Assembly: GCA_027490955.1 (NCBI GenBank)
Contig: JAIXXB010000004.1
Span: 124,001-188,000 of the forward strand
Reading direction: 5' to 3'
Origin: Rhodobacter sp.
GTDB taxonomy: Bacteria; Pseudomonadota; Alphaproteobacteria; Rhodobacterales; Rhodobacteraceae
Length of the DNA stretch: 64,000 bases
The notes beneath the pieces are model-generated. The model saw only the letters and a list, made by a program, of their open reading frames with translations. It was not told where the DNA came from and did no database searches. Position 1 is the stretch's first letter, and every line of letters starts with the position of its first letter. A program made the position numbers and the translations under genes. Of this stretch, positions 26,409-36,888 are shown one piece after another.

Positions 26409-27233
26409 CTAACATTGCCAAACGCGCGGCATTGGGGCGGCGCGCAGCGTGGTGATGATGCGGATGATTTGGGCGCGCAGGGGCCAACCATCGGATGCGG
26501 TGATGCGGGCAAGGCAGCGGCCATTCCAACCTGATACCGCCATCTGAGCCCCTTGGTGCACGGGCAATTCGCGCAGGGTGGTGGCGGCATCTTCGGCGTT
26601 TTGGGCAACAAAGGCGATAATCGCCACGGCCTTTGCCCCGCCCAAAAGGGCAGGGCTGGCGGCCTCTGCCAGAACATCGCGGTCAATCTTTAGGGTTTCG
26701 GCCCAAAAGGGGCGCCCTTCACGGCGTATCATGCGATGGTCGATCAGGCGGGCATGGCGCGGCACCTCGCCCATAGCATGGCGGCCCAGCACTAGGCTTT
26801 CAACCAGCAGGCATGTTGCGCCTTTGGCAAGATTGATTTCGGTTTTGCGGGACAGGTTCGCAGATTCGAACAAAATGGTTTCTTGTGGCAACCAATCCAA
26901 ATGGCCGCCCGCGCCGACATGGGCCTGAACAGTGACATGGGCAGATTCGCCCGTGCTGGCATAGGCGCGTTCGGCGGTTTGGGTGGTGGCCGTCAGCCGC
27001 GCACCTGAATCCAGTTCGATGGAATAGGCCAGATGATCGCCGCCCGTCAGCCCACCCGATGTGTTCATGAACACAGCTTCGGGCACAGGGCCAAAAATGC
27101 GGGGCAGCATGGCCTTGCCACTGCCACTTTGCGCCAAATCCAGCAAAGTCATGCGCCCATCGCGCAAAGCAAAGCGCACCATCGCACGACCATGGCTGCG
27201 CTGCATTTGCGTCTGGTGGCTGGCGTCTAACAT
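26409..27233 (-). CDS. ureD: Urease accessory protein UreD (UreH)
   Basis: 274 residues with the family core [21 protein letters not shown] and LPQETILFE. UreD binds apo-urease and recruits UreF and UreG for nickel insertion. It is the first gene of the operon. The 235-base gap upstream, shared with the divergent flavoprotein gene at 27469, should hold the urease promoter. I could not recognise a clear NtrC/sigma54 or nickel-responsive site there. Confidence 0.95.
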   Translation of the reverse strand: MLDASHQTQMQRSHGRAMVRFALRDGRMTLLDLAQSGSGKAMLPRIFGPVPEAVFMNTSGGLTGGDHLAYSIELDSGARLTATTQTAERAYASTGESAHVTVQAHVGAGGHLDWLPQETILFESANLSRKTEINLAKGATCLLVESLVLGRHAMGEVPRHARLIDHRMIRREGRPFWAETLKIDRDVLAEAASPALLGGAKAVAIIAFVAQNAEDAATTLRELPVHQGAQMAVSGWNGRCLARITASDGWPLRAQIIRIITTLRAAPMPRVWQC

Positions 27234-27468
27234 CGCGTTCCCCTTACGCGGCGATCAAAGGCCCAGCGCAGGCGCGCTGCAATTACCCATCCACGAAATC
27301 GGGCTTTGGCGCGCGCGAGGCCCCCCAATACGCCCAATTCTGCGCCGCCCTGCCAAAATTTTCGGCACCGCAAAAACTGCACCCGCACAGTTTTGCCGCC
27401 AGATGTCGCAAATTGCTGCTTATTCTGGGCGGCAATGGCGCTATCCTACCTGAAATCGGAGAGATATG

Positions 27469-29511
27469 ATGAACGCCCCATCCCGCGACCCGTTGCTGCA
27501 GCCCTACCAGCTTAAGCATCTGACGCTGCGCAACCGCATCATGACGACATCCCACGAACCTGCCTATCCCGAAGATGGCATGCCCAAAGACCGCTATCGC
27601 CTGTATCATCTGGAACGGGCGCGCGCGGGTGTGGCCCTGACGATGACAGCGGGTTCGGCGGCGGTGTCAAAAGACAGCCCGCCCGTCTTTAACAACATCC
27701 TCGCCTATAAGGACGAAGTGGTGCCATGGATGCGCCGAATCGCCGATGATTGCCACGAGGTGGGCGCCGCCGTGATGATTCAGCTCAGCCATTTGGGCCG
27801 CCGCACCCGTTGGGATAAGGGTGATTGGCTGCCCACTGTGGCCGCATCCCATGCGCGCGAGCCAAGCCACCGCGCCTTTCCCAAATTGATCGAAGATTGG
27901 GACATTACCCGCATCATAACGGATTACGCCGACGCTGCCGAACGGATGAAAGAGGCGGGTTTGGATGGGGTAGAGTTTGAATGTTATGGCCATTTGATGG
28001 ATCAATTCCTATCGCCGCTAACCAATGCTTTGCCCCCGCCCTATGGCGGCAGTCTGGAAAACCGCGCGCGATTTGCGCTGGACGTCGTGGCCGAATGTCG
28101 CAAACGCGTGGGGCCAGATTTTCTGCTGGGCATCCGCTATACCGCCGATGAAGAGACTAAAGGCGGCATTAGTGACGAAGAAGGCATTGCCATTGGCCAT
28201 ATGTTCAAGGCCAGCGGACATGTGGATTTTCTGAATATCATCCGCGGGCGTATTCATACCGACCCTGCCATGACCGATGTGATCCCGATTCAGGGCATGA
28301 AATCTGCCCCGCATTTGGATTTTGCGGGCCGTGTGCGCGCCGAAGTGGGGCTGCCTACCTTTCACGCAGCCCGCATCCCCGATGTTGCAACCGCGCGCTA
28401 TGCCATTTCCTCTGGCCAATTGGACATGGTGGGCATGACCCGCGCCCATATGGCCGACCCGCATATCGTGCGCAAAATCATCGACGGGCGCGAGGCGGAT
28501 ATCCGCCCCTGCGTTGGTGCGACCTATTGTCTTGACCGCATCTATCAGGGTGGCATGGCGCTGTGCATTCACAACCCCGCCACGGGGCGAGAAGAAACCA
28601 TGCCGCATGATATTGCCCCTGCTGCAAGGGCGCGAAACGTGGTCATCGTTGGCGCTGGCCCTGCGGGGCTAGAGGCTGCGCGCGTGGCCGTCGAGCGCGG
28701 ACATAAGGTGACGGTCTTTGAGGCCGCCGATCAGCCTGGCGGGCAAATTCGCCTGACGGCCAAGACCAAACGGCGGGCCGAGATGATGGGCATTATCGAT
28801 TGGCGCATGGCCCAATGCGCGGCTAGGGGCGTGATGTTTCACTTTAACACCTACGCAGAAGCGGATGATATTCTGGCACTTTCCCCAGATACTGTCATCA
28901 TTGCCACAGGCGGTGTGCCGCAAAAGGATATTCTAGACAATGGCAATGATCTGACCATTTCTGCATGGGATATTCTGTCTGGCGATGCAAAATGCGGCAC
29001 GAATGTGCTGATTTTCGATGATGCAGGCGATCATACCGCGCTGCAGGCGGCGCAGATGCTGGCCGAAAGCGGCGCGCGTGTCGAGGTGATGACCCCCGAC
29101 CGCAGCTTTGCACCCGATGTGATGGCGATGAACTTGGTTCCCTATATGCGCGCGCTGCAAGGGCGGGATGTGACCTTTACTGTCACGCATCGCCTGCTGT
29201 CGGTGGCGCGTGAGGGCAACCAGTTGCGCGCTACGATCGGCAGCGATTACATGCCTCTGGCCAAAACCGCCGTCTATGACCAGATCATCGTCAATCACGG
29301 CACCCTGCCCTTGGACGATGTTTATTTCGCGCTGAAGCCCCAATCAGAAAACCTTGGCGCTGTGGATTATGACGCGCTGATCGCAGGACGGCCGCAAACG
29401 CGAAAGGGCGGGCCTGCGGGGTTCCAACTGTTCCGCATTGGCGATGCGGTCGAGGCGCGCAATACCCATGCCGCGATTTATGATGCACTGCGTTTGGTCA
29501 AGGATCTATAG
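27469..29511 (+). CDS. DgcA-like flavin oxidoreductase (old yellow enzyme/dienoyl-CoA reductase family)
   Basis: About 680 residues in the two-module layout of trimethylamine dehydrogenase and 2,4-dienoyl-CoA reductase. An N-terminal FMN TIM barrel ([21 protein letters not shown]) is followed by a cluster-binding segment (348-366) and a FAD/NAD module ([14 protein letters not shown]). Best relatives by recall are dimethylglycine/N-methylproline demethylases of methylated-amine and betaine breakdown. The cluster segment reads [19 protein letters not shown]: the position of the second Cys ligand is Ala. Start: the second of two ATGs is chosen because GGAGAG is too close to the first (27466). 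Its TAG overlaps the TAG of aroC on the other strand. No catabolic partners are adjacent, so substrate is open. Confidence 0.75.
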   Translation: MNAPSRDPLLQPYQLKHLTLRNRIMTTSHEPAYPEDGMPKDRYRLYHLERARAGVALTMTAGSAAVSKDSPPVFNNILAYKDEVVPWMRRIADDCHEVGAAVMIQLSHLGRRTRWDKGDWLPTVAASHAREPSHRAFPKLIEDWDITRIITDYADAAERMKEAGLDGVEFECYGHLMDQFLSPLTNALPPPYGGSLENRARFALDVVAECRKRVGPDFLLGIRYTADEETKGGISDEEGIAIGHMFKASGHVDFLNIIRGRIHTDPAMTDVIPIQGMKSAPHLDFAGRVRAEVGLPTFHAARIPDVATARYAISSGQLDMVGMTRAHMADPHIVRKIIDGREADIRPCVGATYCLDRIYQGGMALCIHNPATGREETMPHDIAPAARARNVVIVGAGPAGLEAARVAVERGHKVTVFEAADQPGGQIRLTAKTKRRAEMMGIIDWRMAQCAARGVMFHFNTYAEADDILALSPDTVIIATGGVPQKDILDNGNDLTISAWDILSGDAKCGTNVLIFDDAGDHTALQAAQMLAESGARVEVMTPDRSFAPDVMAMNLVPYMRALQGRDVTFTVTHRLLSVAREGNQLRATIGSDYMPLAKTAVYDQIIVNHGTLPLDDVYFALKPQSENLGAVDYDALIAGRPQTRKGGPAGFQLFRIGDAVEARNTHAAIYDALRLVKDL

Positions 29512-30612
29512 CGTCCCTATAACTCCCCGCACGCCGCCCGTCTGCCCACGATCCAGCAACAGATGGTCGGCCAAAACGATGGCCATCATCGCCTCGCCCA
29601 CGGGTACGGCGCGAATGCCAACGCAGGGGTCATGGCGACCTTTGGTCACGAGATCAATTTCTTCACCCGCGGTCGTGATGGTTTGGCGCGCCGATAAGAT
29701 GCTGGACGTGGGTTTCACCGCAAAGCGCACCACCACTGGCTGACCGCTAGAAATACCGCCCAAAATACCGCCAGCATGGTTTGACAGAAACTGCGGCCCA
29801 TTCGGCCCCATGCGAATCTCGTCTGCATTTTCAACGCCCGTCAGCGCCGCAGATGCCATGCCTTCGCCAATTTCCACGCCCTTTACCGCGTTGATCGACA
29901 TCATCGCGGCGGCCAAATCACTGTCTAGCTTGCCATATATCGGTGCGCCAAGGCCCGCTGGCACAGCTTTTGCCACCACCTCTATGATTGCACCGACCGA
30001 GTTATGCGACAGGCGCAATTCGTCCAAATAGGCGGCCCAATCAGATGCGGCCACTGCATCGGGGCACCAAAACGGGTTTTCTTCGATTTGCGCAGCGTCA
30101 AATCGCGCGCGATCAATCGCCTTGGCACCCATTTGCACCATATAGCCTGAAATTGCCAAATCAGGCACTAAGCTGGCCAAAACCCGCCGCGCCACGCCGC
30201 CTGCCGCCACCCGCGCCGCTGTTTCGCGCGCGCTAGAGCGCCCACCCCCGCGCGGATCGCGCAGGCCATATTTCTGATGGTAGGTGATATCGGCATGGCC
30301 AGGGCGAAAGCTGGCCGCGATGTCGGAATAATCTTTGCTGCGCTGATCGGTATTGTCGATATGCAGTTGAATGGGCGTGCCTGTGGTGACGCCATTATAG
30401 ACACCTGACAGGATTTTCACCTCATCCGCCTCGCGGCGTTGGGTGACATATTTGTTCTGGCCAGGTTTGCGCCGATCGAGCCATGGCTGCAAATCCGCCT
30501 CGCTAAGCGCAATTCCGGGTGGGCAGCCATCAACGGTGCAGCCAATCGCTGGCCCATGGCTTTCACCCCATGTGGTGACGCGGAATATGTGACCAAAGGT
30601 GTTAAAGCTCAT
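29506..30612 (-). CDS. aroC: Chorismate synthase
   Basis: 368 residues beginning [20 protein letters not shown], the first chorismate synthase signature. [17 protein letters not shown] and the C-terminal region around [17 protein letters not shown] complete the pattern. It converts EPSP to chorismate with reduced FMN. The ATG at 30612 has AAAGGAG seven bases upstream and is preferred over the ATG 24 bases earlier. It is divergent from the thiamin operon and tail-to-tail with the flavoprotein gene, sharing a 6-base stop overlap. Confidence 0.97.
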   Translation of the reverse strand: MSFNTFGHIFRVTTWGESHGPAIGCTVDGCPPGIALSEADLQPWLDRRKPGQNKYVTQRREADEVKILSGVYNGVTTGTPIQLHIDNTDQRSKDYSDIAASFRPGHADITYHQKYGLRDPRGGGRSSARETAARVAAGGVARRVLASLVPDLAISGYMVQMGAKAIDRARFDAAQIEENPFWCPDAVAASDWAAYLDELRLSHNSVGAIIEVVAKAVPAGLGAPIYGKLDSDLAAAMMSINAVKGVEIGEGMASAALTGVENADEIRMGPNGPQFLSNHAGGILGGISSGQPVVVRFAVKPTSSILSARQTITTAGEEIDLVTKGRHDPCVGIRAVPVGEAMMAIVLADHLLLDRGQTGGVRGVIGTL

Positions 30613-30677
30613 GTCGCGCTCCTTTCCCGCAGACATAGGACATCGGGCGCTTTGGTGAAACCCAAAAATGCGCCCCC

Positions 30678-30705
30678 TTGCGCGGGGCGAATTATAGCCT
30701 ATGTT
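30678..30705 (+). promoter_or_regulatory. Candidate promoter of the thiamin transport operon
   Basis: TTGCGC (30678-30683), a 16-base spacer and TATGTT (30700-30705) would start transcription near 30712, which is the first base of the riboswitch P1 stem. The hexamers are only partial matches; position is the main argument. Confidence 0.35.
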
Positions 30706-30710
30706 TGATA

Positions 30711-30794
30711 GTACCTCGGGGTGCCTGATAGGGCTGAGATGCGTAAGCGGACCCGTTGAACCTGAACCGGATCATACCGGCGGAGGGAAGGTGT
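30711..30794 (+). ncRNA. TPP riboswitch (THI element)
   Basis: The conserved blocks are in order: CGGGGTGCC and GGGCTGAGA (pyrimidine-sensing arm), then ACCCGTTGAACCTGA, CCGGATCATACCGGCG (pyrophosphate-sensing arm) and GGAGGGAAGG. The closing P1 stem pairs TACCT near 30712 with AGGTG near 30789. TPP riboswitches repress thiamin synthesis and uptake genes when thiamin pyrophosphate is plentiful. This one lies 50 bases before thiB. Confidence 0.95.
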
Positions 30795-30805
30795 GGCAGC
30801 AGATG

Positions 30806-30838
30806 CTCCATTTCCGACCACTTCGTCGCAACATGGAG
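30806..30838 (+). promoter_or_regulatory. Ribosome-binding-site sequestering hairpin (riboswitch expression platform)
   Basis: CTCCAT (30806-30811) is exactly complementary to ATGGAG (30833-30838), which contains the GGAG Shine-Dalgarno of thiB 6 bases before its ATG. No T-run follows, so the riboswitch probably controls translation initiation rather than termination. That the hairpin forms only with TPP bound is inference. Confidence 0.6.
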
Positions 30839-30844
30839 AGACTG

Positions 30845-31828
30845 ATGAAACCCATACTCCTTGCTGCTGGCGGTGCCTTTTTGGCCACGATTGCCACAGC
30901 CGAAACCCCCGTTTTGAACGTGCTGACCTATGACAGCTTTACGTCTGAATGGGGCCCCGGCCCTGCCATCGAGGCTGGGTTCGAGGCAAGCTGTGCCTGC
31001 GATGTGCAATTTCAAACCGCGGGCGATGGGGCGGCCCTGTTGGCCCGTTTGCAACTGGAAGGGGCTGCAACCACTGCCGATGTTGTGGTGGGGCTAGACA
31101 CCAATCTGGCAGATGCGGCGCGAAAAACGGGGCTGTTTGCGCCTGTTACACCTGCTGAAACCACCCTGCCTGTGGCCTATACAGATGCCAATTTTATACC
31201 CTTTGATTGGGGTTGGTTTGCCTTTGTTTATGATAAAAAGCAGCTTGCCAGCCCGCCCAAATCCTTGGCCGAATTGGCCGATTCGGATGTGAAAATCATC
31301 ATTCAAGATCCCAGATCATCCACCCCCGGTCTTGGGCTTGTGTTGTGGGTTAAGGCTGCCTATGGCGACGGGGCGGCGGCGCTTTGGGAAAAGCTGGCCG
31401 ATAACATCGTCACAGTGACCCCCGGTTGGTCGGAAGCCTATGGCATGTTCTTGGAAGGGCAGGCTGACATGGTGCTGTCTTATACCACCTCTCCTGCCTA
31501 TCATTTGATTGCCGAAAACGATGACAGCAAGGCTGCCGCCCCCTTTGACGAGGGGCATTTCATGCAAATTGAATTGGCGGGCAAGCTGGCAGGCAGCGAT
31601 CAGCCCGCGCTCGCCGACCAATTTCTGACCTATCTGTTGGGCGATGCGGCACAAACAGCGCTGATTACCACCAATTGGATGTATCCCGCACGCACCCCTG
31701 CTGCGGGTCTGCCAAAAGGGTTTGAAACACTGATCACGCCTGCGAAATCGCTGACGATCCCAGCCGATGAGGTCGAAACAATGCGCCAAGCCGCGGTGGA
31801 TGAATGGCAAGCCGCACTGGCAAAATAG
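30845..31828 (+). CDS. thiB: Thiamin/TPP periplasmic binding protein
   Basis: 327 residues with a signal peptide (MKPILLAAGGAFLATIATA, cleavage near residue 19) and the ThiB motifs VLNVLTYDSFTSEWGPGPAI (key VLTYDSF) and FIPFDWGWFAFVYDKK; a further motif is DPRSSTPGLGLVLW. It binds thiamin and its phosphates for the ThiPQ transporter. The ATG at 30845 is preferred over upstream frames because those would translate the riboswitch. It overlaps thiP by 25 bases. Regulation is by the TPP riboswitch in the leader. Confidence 0.95.
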   Translation: MKPILLAAGGAFLATIATAETPVLNVLTYDSFTSEWGPGPAIEAGFEASCACDVQFQTAGDGAALLARLQLEGAATTADVVVGLDTNLADAARKTGLFAPVTPAETTLPVAYTDANFIPFDWGWFAFVYDKKQLASPPKSLAELADSDVKIIIQDPRSSTPGLGLVLWVKAAYGDGAAALWEKLADNIVTVTPGWSEAYGMFLEGQADMVLSYTTSPAYHLIAENDDSKAAAPFDEGHFMQIELAGKLAGSDQPALADQFLTYLLGDAAQTALITTNWMYPARTPAAGLPKGFETLITPAKSLTIPADEVETMRQAAVDEWQAALAK

Positions 31829-33330
31829 CGGCTTTGGTCGCTGCTTTTGGTATGGGGCTGCCGATTATCGCCAGCCTTGGCTTTTTGGTGCCCCATGCCA
31901 ATATCGCACAAGTGACCGCCGCCGATATGGCCGCCTTGCGCTTTACCCTGTTGCAGGCGGCACTTTCGGCGGCGGTGTCTTGTTTGCTGGCCATTCCTTT
32001 GGCGCGGGCGCTGTTTCGCACACGATTTTGGGGGCGAAGGGCGGTCATCAGGTTGATCTCTGCCCCGTTCATCTTGCCCAGCCTTGCCGCTGTGATGGGG
32101 TTATTGGCAGTTTTTGGGCGCGGCGGGGTGGTGAATGATGCGCTATTGGCCGCAGGGGGCACGCCGATTTCTATATTCGGGCTGGGCGGTGTGGTTTTGG
32201 CGCATGTGTTTTTGAACCTGCCCCTCGCCACGCGCATGCTGCTGGATGGTTGGGCGGCCATTCCAACCGAAAGATTTCGTCTGGCGCAGGGCCTGTCCTT
32301 TGACCGCAAAGCGATGTTCTTACATCTGGAATGGCCGATGCTGCGCGCCCTATTGCCCAGTGCCTTTGCTGTGATTTTTCTGGTTTGCCTGACCAGCTTT
32401 TCCGTCGCACTGATTCTGGGGGGTGGGCCAAAGGCGACAACGGTGGAACTGGGTATCTACCAATCGTTGCGGTTTGAATTTGACCTTACCCGCGCGGCCA
32501 ATTTGGCGCTGATGCAAACAACGCTGTGCCTGTTTGCGGTTCTGGTTATGGGGGCTGTTTGGCGGCCATCGGGCTTTGGCGCTGGGCTGGACCGAGCGTT
32601 GCGGCTGCGCGGCCAATGGCTGGATGGGTTTGTAATAGGCTTGGCCGCCCTGTTTTTTGCCTTGCCACTGGCAGGCATTGCGGCGCGTGGTTTGGCGGGG
32701 GTGAATGATTTGCCAAATGGGTTTTGGATGGCTGCTGCGCGGTCAATTTTTATTGCTGTGACGGCCGCCTTTTTGGCCACTTGGGCGGCGCTGATGTTGG
32801 CGCTGGCGCAATCCCGCGGCGCTGGAATTTGGGCCGAGCTGGCGGCGATGTTGCCACTGGGCACATCCAGCCTTGCCTTGGGTGTGGGGGCGTTTTTGGC
32901 CCTGCGCCCGCTGATAGCACCGCAAAGCGCGGTCATTACTTTGGCCATTTTTTTCAATGCTGCCATGGCCTTACCTTTTGTCTATCGGCTGCTTTTGCCC
33001 GCTTGCCGCGAGGTGCAGGGCAGCTACGCGCGGCTAATGTCCAGCCTTGGCATGCCCTATTGGGCGATGCTGCGCGTGGTGTTTCTGCCGCGCCTTGCGC
33101 CGATGATCGGATTTGGCCTTGGCCTGTCCGCCGCAATGGCGATGGGCGATTTTGGCGTGATTGCCCTGTTCGGGCACAGCGATCAGCCGACTTTGCCGAT
33201 TTTGGCCGCGCGGGTGATGGGGGCCTATCAGATGCAAGCGGCGGCAAGTGTTACGCTATGGCTCATCCTGATCGCCTTTGCTTTGTTTTGGCTGTTTGAC
33301 CATTTTGGGGGCCGTGATGCTAAGGCTTGA
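31804..33330 (+). CDS. thiP: Thiamin ABC transporter permease
   Basis: 508 residues: a fused double permease with two sets of about six helices and two EAA loops (RFRLAQGLSFDRKAMF near 155-170 and YARLMSSLGMPYWAML near 400-415), as is standard for ThiP. It forms the whole transmembrane channel, driven by ThiQ. It overlaps both thiB (25 bases) and thiQ (14 bases), so the three are translationally coupled. Confidence 0.94.
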   Translation: MASRTGKIAALVAAFGMGLPIIASLGFLVPHANIAQVTAADMAALRFTLLQAALSAAVSCLLAIPLARALFRTRFWGRRAVIRLISAPFILPSLAAVMGLLAVFGRGGVVNDALLAAGGTPISIFGLGGVVLAHVFLNLPLATRMLLDGWAAIPTERFRLAQGLSFDRKAMFLHLEWPMLRALLPSAFAVIFLVCLTSFSVALILGGGPKATTVELGIYQSLRFEFDLTRAANLALMQTTLCLFAVLVMGAVWRPSGFGAGLDRALRLRGQWLDGFVIGLAALFFALPLAGIAARGLAGVNDLPNGFWMAAARSIFIAVTAAFLATWAALMLALAQSRGAGIWAELAAMLPLGTSSLALGVGAFLALRPLIAPQSAVITLAIFFNAAMALPFVYRLLLPACREVQGSYARLMSSLGMPYWAMLRVVFLPRLAPMIGFGLGLSAAMAMGDFGVIALFGHSDQPTLPILAARVMGAYQMQAAASVTLWLILIAFALFWLFDHFGGRDAKA

Positions 33331-33961
33331 TCGCACAGTCATCACATTGGGCGGTTTTTCCCTAAGGGCTGATTTTGCCATAACGGCGGGGGCGCGCGTG
33401 GCAGTGATGGGGCCGTCTGGCGCAGGAAAATCATCGCTATTGCTGGCAATTGCGGGGTTTATCGCGCCATCAGAGGGGCGGATTTTTTGCGCGGCGCAAG
33501 AGGTGACGGCTCTTGATCCCGCCCAGCGCCCCGTTTCGATGCTGTTCCAAGACCAAAACCTGTTCCCGCATTTGACCCTGCTGGACAATGTGGTGCTGGG
33601 GCTGACGGCGGGGCGGCCTGCGCGCAGGGCGCAATTGGAACAGGCCGAAGCCGCCTTGGCCAAGGTGGGGCTGGCGGGGTTTGGGGGCCGTAAGCCTGCC
33701 CAAGTGTCTGGCGGGCAGATGGGCCGCGCGGCATTGGCGCGGGTTTTGCTGCAAGCGCGGCCAATCTTATTGTTGGACGAACCTTTTGCCGCGCTTGATC
33801 AAGATTTGCGCCATCAGATGCTGGATTTGGTGGTGCAAGTTGCCACGCAAACCAATGCGACTGTGCTGATGGTCACGCATGATGACCGCGATGCCGCGCG
33901 ATTTGCCAGCCATGTGATTTCCATAGATCAGGGAATTGCCCATCCCCCCCGTAGCACATGA
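33317..33961 (+). CDS. thiQ: Thiamin ABC transporter ATPase
   Basis: 214 residues from the ATG at 33317: Walker A GPSGAGKS, Q-loop LFQDQNLFPHL, signature VSGGQMGRAALARVL, Walker B LLLDEPFAALD and H-loop VTHDDRDA. The signature departs from LSGGQ at its first residue and has Met-Gly where most ABC proteins have Arg-Gln. It energises ThiP. The stop codon's last base is the first base of a bidirectional terminator shared with petC. Confidence 0.93.
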   Translation: MLRLDRTVITLGGFSLRADFAITAGARVAVMGPSGAGKSSLLLAIAGFIAPSEGRIFCAAQEVTALDPAQRPVSMLFQDQNLFPHLTLLDNVVLGLTAGRPARRAQLEQAEAALAKVGLAGFGGRKPAQVSGGQMGRAALARVLLQARPILLLDEPFAALDQDLRHQMLDLVVQVATQTNATVLMVTHDDRDAARFASHVISIDQGIAHPPRST

Positions 33962-33991
33962 AAAAACCCCGCATTGCTGCGGGGTTTTCTT
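33961..33991. terminator. Bidirectional terminator between thiQ and petC
   Basis: An 11-bp stem, AAAACCCCGCA (33963-33973) with TGCGGGGTTTT (33978-33988), has a 4-base loop. A-tract on one side and T-tract on the other make it a terminator on both strands. It is the only hairpin I see at a convergent junction in this window. Confidence 0.9.
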
Positions 33992-34007
33992 ATTGCAGCG
34001 GGCTGTC

Positions 34008-34796
34008 TTAGGCCTGCTTTGGCCCCTTCACATTGGCCCAAATCCGCTTATTCGTCAGATACAGTAGGGTCGACAACAGGGCGAGCAGCAAGATCGCCTT
34101 AAAACCCGCCTCTTTGCGGGCGTTCAAATGCGGCTCCGCCGTCCACATCAAAAATGCGGACACATCCAGCGACATTTGATCGACTGTGGCAGGCGTGCCA
34201 TCGGCATAGGTTACAAGATCGTCCGACAAGGGCGGCGTCATCTTGATCCAACCCGTTGAAAACGCGTGGTTTTCATAGAACGTCTCGCCCGCTTCGGTTT
34301 TCTCTTCGCCCGTGTAGCTGGTCAATAGGGCATGGATATATTCTGGCCCGCCCATACCTTTGAGGAACTGATTGATACCCAGCCCGTAAGGCCCCGAAAA
34401 GCCTGCGCGCGCTTTGGCCATCAAGGACAGGTCGGGTGCGCCTGCGGCCAGATTTTCTGGGAACTTATCCGAAGGGACTGCCTCACGCTCTTCGCCCGTG
34501 TCTTTATCTACCACAGTGTAGTTTTTGGCATAGGCTCGCACTTGGTCTTCGGGCAGCATGGGGCCGCCCGCATCGGCCAAGGTGCGAATAGGCACAAACT
34601 TTAGGCCATGGCAGGCCGAACATACTTCGGTGAACACTTGCAGACCGCGTTGCAATTGCATTTGGTCATAGGTGCCAAATGGGCCTTGAAAGCTGAAGGG
34701 CACATCTTCGATATGAACCGCCTCGCCCGCCGCAAAGGCCGCGCCCGTGGAAATTGCCAGTGCCGAGACGGCGCTGATTGCGATTTTACGAAACAT
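34008..34796 (-). CDS. petC: Cytochrome c1 of the bc1 complex
   Basis: 262 residues starting at 34796: signal peptide ([22 protein letters not shown]), haem-c motif CSACH in [10 protein letters not shown], axial-Met region near [14 protein letters not shown] (MTPPL), and a C-terminal membrane anchor ([19 protein letters not shown]). It takes electrons from the Rieske centre and passes them to a periplasmic or membrane cytochrome c. It is the last gene of petABC, 19 bases after petB. Confidence 0.97.
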   Translation of the reverse strand: MFRKIAISAVSALAISTGAAFAAGEAVHIEDVPFSFQGPFGTYDQMQLQRGLQVFTEVCSACHGLKFVPIRTLADAGGPMLPEDQVRAYAKNYTVVDKDTGEEREAVPSDKFPENLAAGAPDLSLMAKARAGFSGPYGLGINQFLKGMGGPEYIHALLTSYTGEEKTEAGETFYENHAFSTGWIKMTPPLSDDLVTYADGTPATVDQMSLDVSAFLMWTAEPHLNARKEAGFKAILLLALLSTLLYLTNKRIWANVKGPKQA

Positions 34797-34815
34797 CTCA
34801 GTCAGTTCCTTTCTC

Positions 34816-36129
34816 TCACTCAGCCGGATTGGCGTAGTGCGAATTGAAGTCGTCTTCAATCGTGGCGGGGATTGGCAAGGGCTTTTCGAACAGGCCCAGC
34901 AGTGGCAGGATCACCAAGAAATAGGCGAACCAATAGGTGGTGGCGATCAGCGAAATCCAGCTGTTCAGCTCATTCGCAGCTTGGCTGCCGACCCACATCA
35001 ACACGATGAAATCGATCACCAACAGCCAGAACCACGCCTTGAACTTTGGCCGATAGCGGCCCGAGCGCACCGAGGATGTATCCAGCCAAGGTGCCATGGC
35101 CATCACAGCAATGGCGCCAAACATCGCCAATACGCCGAAGAATTTCGCATCCACGATGCCAAAGGTGACAAACTCGACTAACTGCACCAACCACACATCT
35201 GCCGTAAAGGCGCGCAGAACCGCGTAGAAGGGCAAGAAATACCATTCTGGCACGATGTGCGCAGGTGTCGCCAGCGCATTGGCTTGGACATAGTTGTCGG
35301 GGTGGCCAAGGAAGTTGGGCATGAAACCAACCACCGCAAAGAACACCGCCAGCAACAAAGCCAAGGCGAACAGATCTTTGATCACGTAATAGGGCCAGAA
35401 CGGCACTGTATCTTTTGCAGCGTCAGCCTTGGACGTGCGGCGCACTTCTACGCCTGTTGGGTTGTTGTTACCCGTGGTGTGAAAGGCCCAGATATGCAGG
35501 CCAACCAAAGCAGCAATCACGAAAGGCAACAGGTAGTGCAGGCTGAAAAAGCGGTTCAGCGTCGCGTTATCTACCGCAGGGCCACCCAGCAAAAGGGTTT
35601 GCAACGATTCGCCAATGCCAGGAATGGCGCCAAACAGGCCCGTGATCACGGTGGCCCCCCAGAACGACATTTGCCCCCATGGCAGAACATAGCCCATAAA
35701 GCCCGTGGCCATCATCAGCAGGTAAATGATCATACCGATGATCCACGTCACTTCGCGCGGGGCCTTGTAGCTGCCGTAATACAGGCCGCGGAAGATATGC
35801 AGATAAACGGCAAAGAAGAACAGCGATGCGCCATTCATATGCAGATAACGGATCATATAGCCGCCATTCACATCGCGCATGATATGTTCAACCGAGGCAA
35901 AAGCCAAATCGACATGCGGGGTGTAATGCATGGCCAGCACAATGCCAGTGACGATTTGCAGCGCCAAACAGAAGGTAAGAACAATACCCCAAATCCACAT
36001 CCAATTCAGGTTCTTGGGGGTTGGAATCATGAGGGTGTCATACAGAACGCCCGCGATCGGCAGGCGAGAATGCAGCCATTTTTGGCCGTTCGTCTTTGGC
36101 TCGTAATGGTCGTGGGGAATTCCAGCCAT
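34816..36129 (-). CDS. petB: Cytochrome b of the bc1 complex
   Basis: 437 residues with about eight helices. Four haem-ligand His lie in two pairs on helices B and D ([22 protein letters not shown], key HMN…YLHIFRG; and [21 protein letters not shown], key SLHYLLP…LHIW). The quinol-oxidation site carries PEWY ([13 protein letters not shown]). It catalyses quinol oxidation and the Q cycle. It lies 9 bases after petA. Confidence 0.98.
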   Translation of the reverse strand: MAGIPHDHYEPKTNGQKWLHSRLPIAGVLYDTLMIPTPKNLNWMWIWGIVLTFCLALQIVTGIVLAMHYTPHVDLAFASVEHIMRDVNGGYMIRYLHMNGASLFFFAVYLHIFRGLYYGSYKAPREVTWIIGMIIYLLMMATGFMGYVLPWGQMSFWGATVITGLFGAIPGIGESLQTLLLGGPAVDNATLNRFFSLHYLLPFVIAALVGLHIWAFHTTGNNNPTGVEVRRTSKADAAKDTVPFWPYYVIKDLFALALLLAVFFAVVGFMPNFLGHPDNYVQANALATPAHIVPEWYFLPFYAVLRAFTADVWLVQLVEFVTFGIVDAKFFGVLAMFGAIAVMAMAPWLDTSSVRSGRYRPKFKAWFWLLVIDFIVLMWVGSQAANELNSWISLIATTYWFAYFLVILPLLGLFEKPLPIPATIEDDFNSHYANPAE

Positions 36130-36138
36130 AATCTATCC

Positions 36139-36699
36139 TTACCCAAGCTTAATGGTTGTTTCGTCAAGGAACGCGGCAACTGGCACTGGCAGGTTGCGCG
36201 GCGCGGGCCCTTTGCGGATGCGGCCTGCGGTATCGTAATGGCTGCCGTGGCAGGGGCAGAACCAACCGCCAAAATCGCCCGCGGCATCGCCGATGGGAAC
36301 GCAGCCCAAATGGGTGCAAACGCCAATCATCACCAGCCATTCACCCGCCTCGTCCAAGCTGCGGTTGGCGTCCGACGCATCTGCGTCAGGCTTGTTGGCA
36401 TTTTCGGCCAAAACATCGACCAAATCTGTCAGCGCTGTATCGCGGGCGGCCTGAATTTCTTCGGGCGTGCGGCGGCGGATGAACACAGGCTTACCGCGCC
36501 ATTTCACCGTCAACTGCGCGCCCACTTCAACGCCCGAAACATCAACCAGAATTGAGGCCAGCGCGCGGGTATCTGCCGATGGGTTCATCTGGTTGATCAG
36601 GGGCCAAACCGCTGCACCCGTGGTCACAGCCCCAACGCCTGCAGTGGCGTAATACAGAAAATCGCGGCGCGATCCTGCGGTATCATCTGCGTGAGACAT
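36139..36699 (-). CDS. petA: Rieske iron-sulphur protein of the bc1 complex
   Basis: 186 residues beginning [23 protein letters not shown] (motif SRRDFL), a twin-arginine signal anchor. The two cluster-binding boxes are CTHLGC and CPCHGSHYD. The Rieske head shuttles electrons from cytochrome b to c1 in the periplasm. The start at 36699 gives the usual Tat N-terminus; the longer frame upstream is non-coding. The 189-base gap upstream should hold the petABC promoter, though I see no clear match. RegA is known to regulate this operon in Rhodobacter. Confidence 0.97.
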   Translation of the reverse strand: MSHADDTAGSRRDFLYYATAGVGAVTTGAAVWPLINQMNPSADTRALASILVDVSGVEVGAQLTVKWRGKPVFIRRRTPEEIQAARDTALTDLVDVLAENANKPDADASDANRSLDEAGEWLVMIGVCTHLGCVPIGDAAGDFGGWFCPCHGSHYDTAGRIRKGPAPRNLPVPVAAFLDETTIKLG

Positions 36700-36888
36700 G
36701 CGTCCCTCTCCCTTTGAAATGCCGCGAATGGCACGGCACAGCTGATCGATAGAAAAAACGGGCGCGGGCTGGCCCACACCTTTGGGCGCGCTTTTAACCA
36801 CAGTTTATGCCCTCGTCCAGCGGACAAAGCAGCGCAGGGGGAGTGGGCGCGCGATAAATATGATTAAGGTTGCGTACAATGGCCGCGA

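Noticed and set aside
27234-27468. Nickel- or nitrogen-responsive site or small gene in the ureD/flavoprotein gap
   Set aside because: I found no clear NikR, NtrC or sigma54 motif and no small frame with a ribosome-binding site; only ordinary GC-rich sequence.
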